DNA of 9,263 bases, from positions 1 to 9,263 of the forward strand of contig JAMWBX010000025.1 of assembly GCA_023818725.1 (NCBI GenBank), written 5' to 3'. Position numbers and translations under genes: made by a program. The DNA is from Candidatus Omnitrophota bacterium. GTDB lineage: Bacteria; Ratteibacteria; UBA8468; B48-G9; DTJG01. This document shows positions 1-6,143 of the stretch, one piece after another. Below the pieces are notes generated by a model that worked only from the letters and a program-made list of their open reading frames with translations, was not told the DNA's origin and did no database searches. The first letter of the stretch is position 1; each line of letters opens with the position of its first letter.

Positions 1-23
1 AAATCTGTAGCCATAAGAACAAC

Positions 24-148
24 TTATAAAGTTTTGAAACAAAGTCAAGATTTATAAAGTGACATAAAAAATTTTCATAAAGAAACGTAACTAAAAAATG
101 AATTGCTAAATTTTTAAAACAAATTTCAATGCTAAAAAACTTATAAAG
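24..148 (+). repeat. Dispersed TTATAAAG words in the AT-rich leader
   Basis: TTATAAAG occurs at 24-31, 52-59 and 141-148, with the near match TCATAAAG at 75-82. The words lie in the 156-nt region upstream of the DUF3332 gene, and the last one overlaps its ribosome binding site. They could be regulator half-sites or -10-like elements. In such AT-rich DNA they could also arise by chance. I found no pair of -35 and -10 elements with good spacing, so no promoter is called. Confidence 0.25.
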
Positions 149-150
149 GA
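145..150 (+). promoter_or_regulatory. Ribosome binding site of the DUF3332 gene
   Basis: AAAGGA lies 6 nt before the ATG at 157, normal spacing for a Shine-Dalgarno sequence. It fixes the translation start at 157 (or at the adjacent ATG at 160). Confidence 0.7.
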
Positions 151-156
151 AAGTTT

Positions 157-759
157 ATGATGAGAAGAATTCAAAAATTTATTTTAATTCCTCTATTGTT
201 AGGAGTGTTATTTACAAGTCTTTCTAATTGTTTTGGAAAGTTTTCTTTGGTTAGGAAAGTTTACCAATTCAATGATTCTATCAATGTGGGGAGTGGTTTA
301 CTTACTCGCTTTGTAAAAACTTTGGTCTTCTACGTTTTAAATTTCATTCCCGTTTATGGAATTGCAGGGCTTGTTGATGTAGTGATTTTAAATTTAATTG
401 AGTTTTGGACTGGCTCTAACCCTTTAGCATTAGGAGAGTTTGATGAAAAAGGTATGTTGGCTAGAACCCTCGAAACAGAACAAGGAAGAGTAGTTTTTAT
501 CTACCATAACTATGGGGAAAAGTTAGAGCTTATTTCTCATTTAAATGGAAAAATGGAAACTTTTTGGTTTTTAAAAAACCAAGCAGGTAAGGTCTATCAA
601 ATACAAAATAATAAACTTATGGAAGTTCAAATTCACACTAAACAAATTGGAAATCAAAAACTCATCCAAGCAATCATGAATGGAAAAGTCAAATCGAATC
701 ATATTGTAGATGATATAGAATACAAAAAACTAGAAGAAAAGGTTTTAAATCATATTTAA
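157..759 (+). CDS. DUF3332-family putative lipoprotein
   Basis: The 200-residue protein resembles DUF3332 proteins, a family of unknown function found in spirochaetes and Bacteroidetes among others. Residues 5-24 form a hydrophobic export signal ending in Leu22-Ser-Asn-Cys25. This can be read as a relaxed lipobox, so Cys25 may be lipidated and the protein membrane anchored. The following Cys-Phe-Gly-Lys-Phe and the stretch ending IEFWTGSNP (residues 81-89) are the parts I recognise from the family. Residues 52-80 are hydrophobic and may lie in a membrane. The C-terminal half (about 95-200) is polar and Lys-rich. The start is supported by AAAGGA seven bases upstream; the second Met codon is an equally possible start. 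The gene ends just before a strong hairpin terminator and converges with the TolC-family gene. It appears to be a single-gene transcript. Family assignment is from memory of motifs; no biochemical role is known to me. Confidence 0.8.
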   Translation: MMRRIQKFILIPLLLGVLFTSLSNCFGKFSLVRKVYQFNDSINVGSGLLTRFVKTLVFYVLNFIPVYGIAGLVDVVILNLIEFWTGSNPLALGEFDEKGMLARTLETEQGRVVFIYHNYGEKLELISHLNGKMETFWFLKNQAGKVYQIQNNKLMEVQIHTKQIGNQKLIQAIMNGKVKSNHIVDDIEYKKLEEKVLNHI

Positions 760-766
760 AATTTCT

Positions 767-798
767 AAACCTCAACTTTCTTTAAGTTGAGGTTTTTT
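767..798 (+). terminator. Rho-independent terminator after the DUF3332 gene
   Basis: A perfect 12-bp stem (767-778 pairing with 784-795, core CCTCAACTT/AAGTTGAGG) with a 5-nt loop (779-783) is followed by six T residues (793-798). It lies 8 nt after the DUF3332 stop codon. The left arm starts with AAA, giving TTT after the stem on the other strand. It could therefore also stop transcripts arriving from the convergent TolC-family gene, though with a weaker U-tract. Confidence 0.9.
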
Positions 799-860
799 CG
801 TAAAAAACATAAGTGTTATTCGGTATTTTTTCAAGTATCGTAAGTGTGAAATAATTCAAT

Positions 861-2402
861 TTATAATTTTGGTATAAGTTGTTCTACATCAATTTCGTAT
901 GTTTTTAATAAAGAATTTCTAGCTATCTCATAACGCAAAATTTCAATGTTAAAGTTAATTTTAGCTTGGGTTTCTTGTAGTTGATTTTGTACTAAAGTAT
1001 CTAGAGCATTTTTAACAGTAATTGAATTAAATCTCCCTTGGTTGAAACTTCTATAAAGTCCGTTGTAGTAGGCTTCTGATTGTTTTCTCATTTGGATGGA
1101 GTTTTGAAGAATTTTATGTGTTGCCACAACAGTTTCATATTTAATTCTTATGTCGTCTTCAATTTCTCTTTTTAAATCTTGTTCAAGTAAGGAAACTTGC
1201 ATTTCTGAAATTTTAGCATCTCGTAAATCTGCTTTTATTCCACTGTCAGCAATTGGGTAAGTAACTCGTAAATTAGCAGTTGCTTCATAGTATTTTCTAG
1301 AGAGAGTTCCTTCATTCGTATCTAAAAAATTGTTTTGTGGTGCAACAATGGTCTGACCTTTTGAAGAACCAATTACAGTAAGTTTTATAGAAGGAAGAGC
1401 ATTGTCTTTAGCTGATTTTTCAGTCAATGCTACAATCTCTTTTCGTATGATCATTGTTTTCCAGTCGGCTCTGTTTTGAAAAGCATATTCGGTATCGCGC
1501 TCAACGTTATAATCACTTGGAATTTCTTCTTTCAAATCTGAAATTTCTCCAATTTCTGTAGTATTAGGTAAACCTAAAATTCGAAGAAGTTTATTTTTGT
1601 TTTCTTCTCGCTCTAATTTAGTTTTTTCTAGTTGGTTTTCTGTTTGTGCAAGAAGAGCATTCCACTGGTTAATTTCAAAATTTTCTGAAAGCCCTAACTT
1701 AGATTTTTGAATAGTTAGGTTTCTTACGTTTTTCACGTTTTGTAAAAGTTTTTCATAGGTTTTTATAGAAGAGTCGGAGATTACGTAGGTCCAGTAACTC
1801 ACAAGAGTATTTACAATAGAATTAGAAACTTTGAAAGATAAATCTAGTTTAGAAATTTCTGATTGGTTTTCTAAAATTTTTTTTAAGTTTCTATCTTGCA
1901 CTCCAAAAGTATTTTTTAGTAAATCTTGGCTTAGTGTAACAGTAATTGCTCCCGTATACAAAGGAGGAAGAGCAAGGGCACGAAATGTACCTGCATTTCG
2001 GATTGGATCCTCAAAGGCATTGGAGTCAAAACGATTGTTGCTTACTTCTACTTTAAAATAAGTTCCTGTTGTAAAAATCTTTTCAATTCCAGCAAAAATT
2101 TTATCGTCGGAAATTTTAGTACCAGAGAAGAAGTTCAATTGGTTATCGGGTAAAATAGATTTTTTAGAATCCACTCCTGCAATGAGTCTCCAAGAGTATT
2201 TTGATTCTGCCTTTAAAAAGTTTGTATCTGCCTTACCTAACTCAAAGATATTGGATTTGATTTCGGGATTATTTTGCAACGCTCTTTGCACTGCTTCTTT
2301 AGTGGTGAGTTTGATTTTTTCTTTATTTTCTACGTCACGCGCAATAACTCCAAAATGAATTGAAAAAACTCCAATCAAAAATAAAAATTTTAGGATTTGC
2401 AT
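861..2402 (-). CDS. TolC-family outer-membrane efflux protein
   Basis: This 513-residue protein has the organisation of the outer membrane efflux protein (OEP/TolC) family, which form trimeric periplasmic channel-tunnels working with inner-membrane pumps. An N-terminal signal peptide (about residues 1-21, ending Val-Ile-Ala) precedes a typical opening segment, LTTKEAVQRALQNNPEIK. Long Gln/Asn/Glu/Lys-rich helical stretches follow in both halves, with many KLEREENKNKLL-like coiled-coil segments. The length is slightly above the usual 420-490 residues. I chose the ATG at 2402 because GGAGG sits 4 nt upstream and the signal peptide starts there; the frame stays open 15 codons further upstream (to 2447) without added support. 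No membrane-fusion or pump gene is visible next to it, so its partner and substrate are unknown. The neighbour upstream on the same strand is the purL fragment, 72 nt away, which may share its transcript. Family call is firm; the specific role is not. Confidence 0.85.
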   Translation of the reverse strand: MQILKFLFLIGVFSIHFGVIARDVENKEKIKLTTKEAVQRALQNNPEIKSNIFELGKADTNFLKAESKYSWRLIAGVDSKKSILPDNQLNFFSGTKISDDKIFAGIEKIFTTGTYFKVEVSNNRFDSNAFEDPIRNAGTFRALALPPLYTGAITVTLSQDLLKNTFGVQDRNLKKILENQSEISKLDLSFKVSNSIVNTLVSYWTYVISDSSIKTYEKLLQNVKNVRNLTIQKSKLGLSENFEINQWNALLAQTENQLEKTKLEREENKNKLLRILGLPNTTEIGEISDLKEEIPSDYNVERDTEYAFQNRADWKTMIIRKEIVALTEKSAKDNALPSIKLTVIGSSKGQTIVAPQNNFLDTNEGTLSRKYYEATANLRVTYPIADSGIKADLRDAKISEMQVSLLEQDLKREIEDDIRIKYETVVATHKILQNSIQMRKQSEAYYNGLYRSFNQGRFNSITVKNALDTLVQNQLQETQAKINFNIEILRYEIARNSLLKTYEIDVEQLIPKL

Positions 2403-2406
2403 TTTT

Positions 2407-2411
2407 CCTCC
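2407..2411 (-). promoter_or_regulatory. Ribosome binding site of the TolC-family gene
   Basis: On the minus strand GGAGG lies 4 nt before the ATG at 2402. This decides the start in favour of the shorter, signal-peptide-bearing protein rather than the 528-residue open frame. Confidence 0.75.
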
Positions 2412-2474
2412 ATATAAAAACAAAGCACCACTCCTAAACTTAGGCATATTTATTTTAGTGCAAGTGTAAAATTT

Positions 2475-2990
2475 TTATTCAAAATATTTTACTAAGCCTT
2501 CCTCAAAATTTTTTTGAAGTTTGTCCATTGAAATCTTTAAGTTTAAACTTTCTATTTGCAAACTGTAATCTGAAATAGACTCTCCTATTTCAAAAAACTG
2601 CAAGGCATAAGATTTTACAATTTCTTGGATTTGTTCTTGCAAATGCTTTTCATAAGAAATAATCACGGAACAAGAACTTTCTCCAAACATTGCTATATCG
2701 TTTCGAAGATTTATGAAATTAAAATTGTTTAATTTTATACCTACTTGTTTTCCAAATGCAGTTTTACATAAAGCAACTAAAAATCCTCCCAGAGATAAAT
2801 CCTTAGCTGAAGACAACAGTTTTTTTTCATTGAGAGAAAGAACTGCATTTTGTAAATTGAGTTCGGATTGTAAATCTACACTTGGAATTTCTCCTCTTGT
2901 TAAATTATAAAAAAACTTTAAGTATTCAGATCCACCTAAACTTGGCACAAAACGTCCAATCAAAGCTAATTTTAAACCCGCTTTTGGAAT
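2475..2990 (-). CDS. purL: PurL C-terminal fragment (FGAM synthase), truncated at the junction
   Basis: The frame encodes about 170 residues matching the C-terminal end of phosphoribosylformylglycinamidine synthase subunit PurL. This enzyme makes FGAM from FGAR, ATP and glutamine in de novo purine synthesis. Recognisable segments are KAG...LIG followed by LGGSEYLK, then LLSSAKDLSLGGFLVALCKTAF (equivalent to the usual SAHDVSEGGL.VAL..) and MFGESSCSVIISY (LFGES..RV..S). The C-terminus is intact and ends at a stop codon. Full-length PurL is about 730-750 residues, so roughly the first three quarters, with most of the ATP and substrate sites, are missing. The frame can be read upstream to about 3011, but PurL-like residues end near 2984. 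A TTG at 2963 is the first possible start, yet it lies inside a conserved segment and is not a true start. The loss coincides with the change in base composition, so it is probably a joining artefact rather than decay. Confidence 0.85.
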   Translation of the reverse strand: MPKAGLKLALIGRFVPSLGGSEYLKFFYNLTRGEIPSVDLQSELNLQNAVLSLNEKKLLSSAKDLSLGGFLVALCKTAFGKQVGIKLNNFNFINLRNDIAMFGESSCSVIISYEKHLQEQIQEIVKSYALQFFEIGESISDYSLQIESLNLKISMDKLQKNFEEGLVKYFE

Positions 2991-2993
2991 AAA
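2985..2993. other. Probable junction between two unrelated DNA segments
   Basis: PurL similarity on the minus strand can be followed to about 2984. From 2994 the + strand shows a clean Shine-Dalgarno for a gene of different base composition. Hand counts of 60-base lines give 22-33% GC to the left (lines 1681, 2581, 2701) and 40-43% to the right (lines 3121, 5221). No direct repeat, inverted repeat or integrase gene marks the site, so nothing points to a mobile element. Assembly chimera is my first reading. Confidence 0.6.
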
Positions 2994-2999
2994 AGGAGG
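2994..2999 (+). promoter_or_regulatory. Ribosome binding site of the 98-residue protein gene
   Basis: AGGAGG lies only 3 nt before the ATG at 3003. The spacing is short but the match is perfect. The in-frame stop TAA at 2973-2975 rules out an extended N-terminus beyond 2976. Confidence 0.65.
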
Positions 3000-3002
3000 A
3001 AT

Positions 3003-3299
3003 ATGGTTTTTTCAAAGGATACTCTTGAAAGAATCAAAAAAATCCACAATCTTTCGCTCAGGGTTAACACAAATAATCACAGGAAAAAGTTGTTGGGTCT
3101 TGCGCAAAAACACATAAAAGAGATTAATCAGCTCTACAGCGAAAAAAATCCGCATGCTGATATTGAAACAGGAGACCTTGCGGTGCTTTGTTTCGAACTT
3201 ATCCTTGAAAGCGGTAAGAACCCTGATGAAGTTCTGGAAAAATGTTTTGAAAGATATGAGAAAAAATTGAATGAGCTTTTAAAACAAGATTCTTTATAA
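3003..3299 (+). CDS. Small helical protein, possibly MazG-like
   Basis: This 98-residue protein is soluble, highly charged and predicted by eye to be all-helical. I do not recognise it with certainty. The C-terminal half, especially IETGDLAVLCFELILESGKN followed by PDEVLEKCFERYEKKL, recalls the second half of MazG-type nucleotide pyrophosphohydrolases, where an acidic E-x-x-D motif (here Glu-Thr-Gly-Asp) is followed by hydrophobic helix, G-x-(D/N)-P-x-E-(A/V)-L and F/Y-x-x-(R/K). The usual first metal-binding motif E-x-x-E is not clear: the equivalent helix has Glu-Ile-Asn-Gln. If related, it may be inactive or may have another role. It is preceded by a perfect Shine-Dalgarno and is the only + strand gene of the right-hand segment. 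Its stop (3297-3299) directly abuts the stop of the MFS gene (3294-3296), so the two converge with a 6-nt overlap. Its real upstream neighbours are lost at the junction. Confidence 0.65.
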   Translation: MVFSKDTLERIKKIHNLSLRVNTNNHRKKLLGLAQKHIKEINQLYSEKNPHADIETGDLAVLCFELILESGKNPDEVLEKCFERYEKKLNELLKQDSL

Positions 3300-4505
3300 T
3301 TCTGAAATCTCTGGAAGTTTCTCCTTTCTCACAAGCTCTGTTTTTTCAAGCAAAACCGGGCACAAAGCGCCTGTTAAAATAATCAGTATGCCGCTGAAAA
3401 CAAAACTGGTTTCCAGTGAATAAATTGAAGCGATAGCGCCGCCAATCATTGGTCCAACACCTGCTCCAAGAGAAGATATGCCGCCAGCCACTCCAAAGTT
3501 TCTGCCCAAATGGCTTCTTTTTGTTTCAAGGTTTATATGGGTGTTGATTGTTGGAATGATGCCGCCTGCTGAAAGTCCGGCCAGTATCCTTAAAAACATC
3601 AATTGGCCTGCTGTTCTGGCAAGAAAACTCAAAATCGTAATAACTCCCGCAATTGGAAGCATTATGCTTAAAAGAGCTCTGTGGTCTTTTTTGCTTGCGA
3701 GGTTTCCGGCAAAAACCGCTCCAAAAACACTTGCAATGCCAGACGCTGCCAGAATTGAGCCTGCTATTGTGGCAATTTTTCTTGCTTCAGGAGAAATTTT
3801 CTTTACAAAAAGCGCAAGGACCGGAGAAATAAATGTTGAAGCGCACTGGAAAAGGAAAAGAACTACAAGGAGAAAGAGAAGATTGTTTTTTGAGCCATCA
3901 GTTTGATGTTGTTCCTCTTCTTGCTGGTGATTGTTTTTTTCTGGCTCCTGCACGAAAAACATAACCAAGCAACCTGCTATTCCAACAAGAATTCCGGAAA
4001 AATAGAATGTGTTTCTGTATCCCCAGATGTCAGAAAGGACTCCGCCAAGAAATGGTCCTATCGTTGCCGCGATAAAAATGGATGTTTGCATCAGTCCCAG
4101 TCCATAACCTGATTTTTCCTTTGGAATCTGACTTGCAGCTAAAACTATTGCCGCAGTAAAGGTGCCTGTGAAAAATCCCTGCAGTATTCTCAATATCAAA
4201 AGCTGCTGAACTGTTCTGACAAAACTCATCAGGACAAGCACAACAAATCCAGAAAACATTGCCCTCTCCACCATTATTTTTCTTCCAAATCTGTCTGAAA
4301 GCACGCCCCAGAAAGGAGAAGAAATCACAAGCATCAAAGGTCCAACTGTTTGCAAAAGCCCTGTCCATAATGCTGCCTGTTTCAAGTCAGCAGGTCCAAG
4401 TTCCTGAACATAGTAAGGCAAAAATGGCAGACAGAAGTGAAAACCGATCATTGAGATTGTTTCAGCCAGCCATATAATATAAAGATGTTTTTTCCAGTTT
4501 TCCAT
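3294..4505 (-). CDS. MFS transporter, DHA1 drug-efflux-like
   Basis: The 403-residue protein has about 12 membrane helices in two six-helix halves, the typical major facilitator fold. Loop 2-3 carries the family signature GVLSDRFGRK (residues 67-76). LILRILQGFFTG (103-114) corresponds to motif B and ATIGPFLGGVLSD (147-159) to the antiporter motif C, which together point to proton-driven drug/metabolite exporters of the DHA1/TetA type. A second GAGVGPMIGG occurs in the C half (347-356). A long hydrophilic loop rich in Glu, Gln and His (about 187-206) separates the halves. The ATG at 4505 lies 1 nt after the gspF-like stop codon. A TTG at 4514 would add three residues and overlap that gene. Neither has a clear ribosome binding site, so I prefer the ATG, with translational coupling. 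It is the last gene of the minus-strand run. Substrate cannot be told from sequence. Confidence 0.85.
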   Translation of the reverse strand: MENWKKHLYIIWLAETISMIGFHFCLPFLPYYVQELGPADLKQAALWTGLLQTVGPLMLVISSPFWGVLSDRFGRKIMVERAMFSGFVVLVLMSFVRTVQQLLILRILQGFFTGTFTAAIVLAASQIPKEKSGYGLGLMQTSIFIAATIGPFLGGVLSDIWGYRNTFYFSGILVGIAGCLVMFFVQEPEKNNHQQEEEQHQTDGSKNNLLFLLVVLFLFQCASTFISPVLALFVKKISPEARKIATIAGSILAASGIASVFGAVFAGNLASKKDHRALLSIMLPIAGVITILSFLARTAGQLMFLRILAGLSAGGIIPTINTHINLETKRSHLGRNFGVAGGISSLGAGVGPMIGGAIASIYSLETSFVFSGILIILTGALCPVLLEKTELVRKEKLPEISEL

Positions 4506-4506
4506 T

Positions 4507-5541
4507 TCACTCAAGTAGAGAATTTATCTGATAATAATAGCCTCTGTAAAACGAAATCACGATTGAGGCAACATAAAGGGCAACAAGAAGATACACGACA
4601 ACAGGGATAATTTTCAATACGGCTTCTACCGCTAAATTTACTTCCTGTTGAAGATATGATGCCGCCTTTTCAAGCATCCGGTCCATTGTTCCACTCTGAT
4701 GGCCTGTCTGAAGCATATCAATCACAATGGGTGGCAAGATTGAATTGGCTGAAAATGCTTCAGAAAAACCAATACCCTGCTCAACAAGTTTTCCTGTTTT
4801 GACGATTTCTTTTTCAATGATTTTATTTCCAGAAGCTTCAGCAGAAATTTTTATCGCTTCTGTAATTGGAACGCCGGCTGAATAAAGGCAGTTCAATGCA
4901 TGCAAAAACCTTATCACAGAAACTTTCTTGAAAAGTTTCCCAAATCCAATAGGGATTTTTAAAACAATAAAATCCCTGATTTCTTCCATCTCTGGTTTAG
5001 AAAGTGCCCTGTATGAAAAAAATATGACAAAAGCGCATCCATAAATGAAGATAAATATCGGAAGAATCCTCGCCAGAAAAGCGAGAATTGATTTTGTAAA
5101 AAGCAGAGGCACAGCAGGAATTATGATTGCGGCGTGAAGAAGTATCGCAGGATAAACCATTCCGCTGATAAGCCGGTATTTCACATCCTGAATTGTTTCA
5201 AAATAAGAAGCGAGCTTTTCCAGAAGCTCCACAAGATTCCCGGATATTTCTCCGGCTGAGATGGTTTTTATTTCAAGATTGGTGAAAAAATTCCTTGAGT
5301 TTTCCATTGCATAAGACAACTTTTCTCCCCTTTCAACACTGGATAAGAGATTTTCAGAGATATCAGACGAACCTGAAAGGGTTTTCAGCTGCTTCAGACA
5401 TGCCACAATTGAGATTCCGCTTTTCAGCATCACCGCGAACTGGCGATAAAAGAGCGCCTTTTTCTGATGGATTGTAATGAACTGGATAAAAGCGCCTTTT
5501 ATCTTCTGGGGCCGAATATCGCTGTGCCAATTCTGATGCAT
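4507..5541 (-). CDS. GspF/PilC-family inner-membrane protein (T2SF domain)
   Basis: The 344-residue protein contains two copies of the T2SF domain, about residues 28-150 and 207-331. These proteins are the polytopic inner-membrane platform of type II secretion systems and type IV pili, binding the assembly ATPase. Typical features are the opening ALFYRQFAVMLKSGISI (29-45), SAGEISGNL (95-103), its second-repeat counterpart LQTGHQSGTMDRMLEKAASY (277-296), and hydrophobic segments near 132-178 and 308-332. The N-terminus is shorter than in most GspF proteins (about 400 residues), lacking most of the usual leading segment. The start at 5541 is supported by AAGGAG 4 nt upstream, and places the first 43 nt of the gene inside the end of yggS. 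No ATPase, pseudopilin or secretin gene is in the window. It could be a pilus, secretion or competence component whose partners lie elsewhere. Family assignment is firm, system is unknown. Confidence 0.85.
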   Translation of the reverse strand: MHQNWHSDIRPQKIKGAFIQFITIHQKKALFYRQFAVMLKSGISIVACLKQLKTLSGSSDISENLLSSVERGEKLSYAMENSRNFFTNLEIKTISAGEISGNLVELLEKLASYFETIQDVKYRLISGMVYPAILLHAAIIIPAVPLLFTKSILAFLARILPIFIFIYGCAFVIFFSYRALSKPEMEEIRDFIVLKIPIGFGKLFKKVSVIRFLHALNCLYSAGVPITEAIKISAEASGNKIIEKEIVKTGKLVEQGIGFSEAFSANSILPPIVIDMLQTGHQSGTMDRMLEKAASYLQQEVNLAVEAVLKIIPVVVYLLVALYVASIVISFYRGYYYQINSLLE

Positions 5542-6143
5542 GTTGCTCCTTCTTCAATCGCTATGCGCCATGTGTCGCTCATTCCCATTGAAAGAATCTT
5601 CATCTCAACATTTGGTTTTTTGATTTTTTTGCAGGATTCAAACAGTTGTTTTGTTATCTTGAAGTAAGGTCTGATATCCTGCGGATTTTCAACTGCTGGC
5701 CCCATTGTCATCAGTCCCTGAATAATGATATTTGGCAACTTCGAGATTTCTTCAATGAGTCGTTCTGTTTTATCAGGAAAAACGCCTGATTTTTGCATCT
5801 CTCCTGCGCTATTGACTTCGATCAATACAGGATATGGTATCTGGCTGTGCTTTGAAATCTCCTGCGCAAGTTCGAACGAATCGACTGTTTCAATGATGTC
5901 AAAGATTTTGACTGCTTTTTTTACCTTGTTTTTCTGAAGATGCCCAATGAGATGCCATTTAACCGCCCTGCCAATTTGATTAAATTTTTTTTCGGCCTCC
6001 TGAACATAGTTTTCGCCAATGTGTGTGATTCCGCATTCTATGGCCTGCCTGATTTCTTCAATGGACCTTGTTTTTGTGGCGGCTACTATTGTAACACCCT
6101 TGGGAACTTCCTTCAGTATTTTCTCGATGTTTTCTTTTATCAT
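5499..6143 (-). CDS. yggS: YggS/PLPBP family pyridoxal phosphate homeostasis protein
   Basis: This 214-residue protein is a member of the single-domain PLP-binding family (YggS, Proline synthase co-transcribed, PROSC/PLPBP). They hold pyridoxal 5'-phosphate on an alanine-racemase-like barrel and help control free PLP and amino/keto-acid balance in the cytoplasm; no enzymatic reaction is established. The Schiff-base lysine is Lys24 in AATKTR (21-26). Other family landmarks are IGENYVQEA (42-50), WHLIGHLQKNK (63-73), the phosphate-binding SMGMS (185-189) and RIGTAIFGPR (204-213). It is near the short end of the usual 220-235 residues but complete. The start ATG at 6143 overlaps the stop of the radical SAM gene as ATGA, a classic coupled arrangement, and no other good start exists. 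Family members often sit next to division or proline genes; here the neighbours are a radical SAM gene and a gspF-like gene. Confidence 0.93.
   Translation of the reverse strand: MIKENIEKILKEVPKGVTIVAATKTRSIEEIRQAIECGITHIGENYVQEAEKKFNQIGRAVKWHLIGHLQKNKVKKAVKIFDIIETVDSFELAQEISKHSQIPYPVLIEVNSAGEMQKSGVFPDKTERLIEEISKLPNIIIQGLMTMGPAVENPQDIRPYFKITKQLFESCKKIKKPNVEMKILSMGMSDTWRIAIEEGATCIRIGTAIFGPRR
5546..5551 (-). promoter_or_regulatory. Ribosome binding site of the gspF-like gene, inside yggS
   Basis: AAGGAG on the minus strand sits 4 nt before the ATG at 5541, within the last codons of yggS. It is among the best Shine-Dalgarno matches on this strand and decides the start despite the 43-nt overlap. 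Confidence 0.65.

Noticed and set aside
34..58. Promoter TTGAAA (34-39) with TATAAA (53-58)
   Set aside because: The spacer is only 13 nt, too short for a standard sigma-70-type promoter.
799..860. Second hairpin or small RNA between the terminator and the TolC-family stop
   Set aside because: Only short imperfect complementarities such as CGGTA/AAGTATCG are present, too weak to support a structure.
2402..2447. Longer N-terminus for the TolC-family protein
   Set aside because: The 15 extra residues would bury the signal peptide, and the GGAGG site clearly serves the ATG at 2402.
2475..2963. Complete 162-residue gene starting at TTG 2963
   Set aside because: The codon lies within a conserved PurL segment and PurL-like residues continue upstream, so it is a truncated gene and not a small complete one.
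2970..3010. Mobile-element boundary
   Set aside because: No terminal inverted repeats, target-site duplication, tRNA end, transposase or integrase could be seen near the junction.
3478..3906. Open frame of 142 codons on the + strand
   Set aside because: It is antisense to the MFS gene; its Pro/Ala/Lys-rich product is the typical shadow of membrane-helix codons.
4030..4368. Open frame of 112 codons on the minus strand
   Set aside because: It lies entirely inside the MFS gene in another frame, encodes no recognisable motif and has no ribosome binding site.
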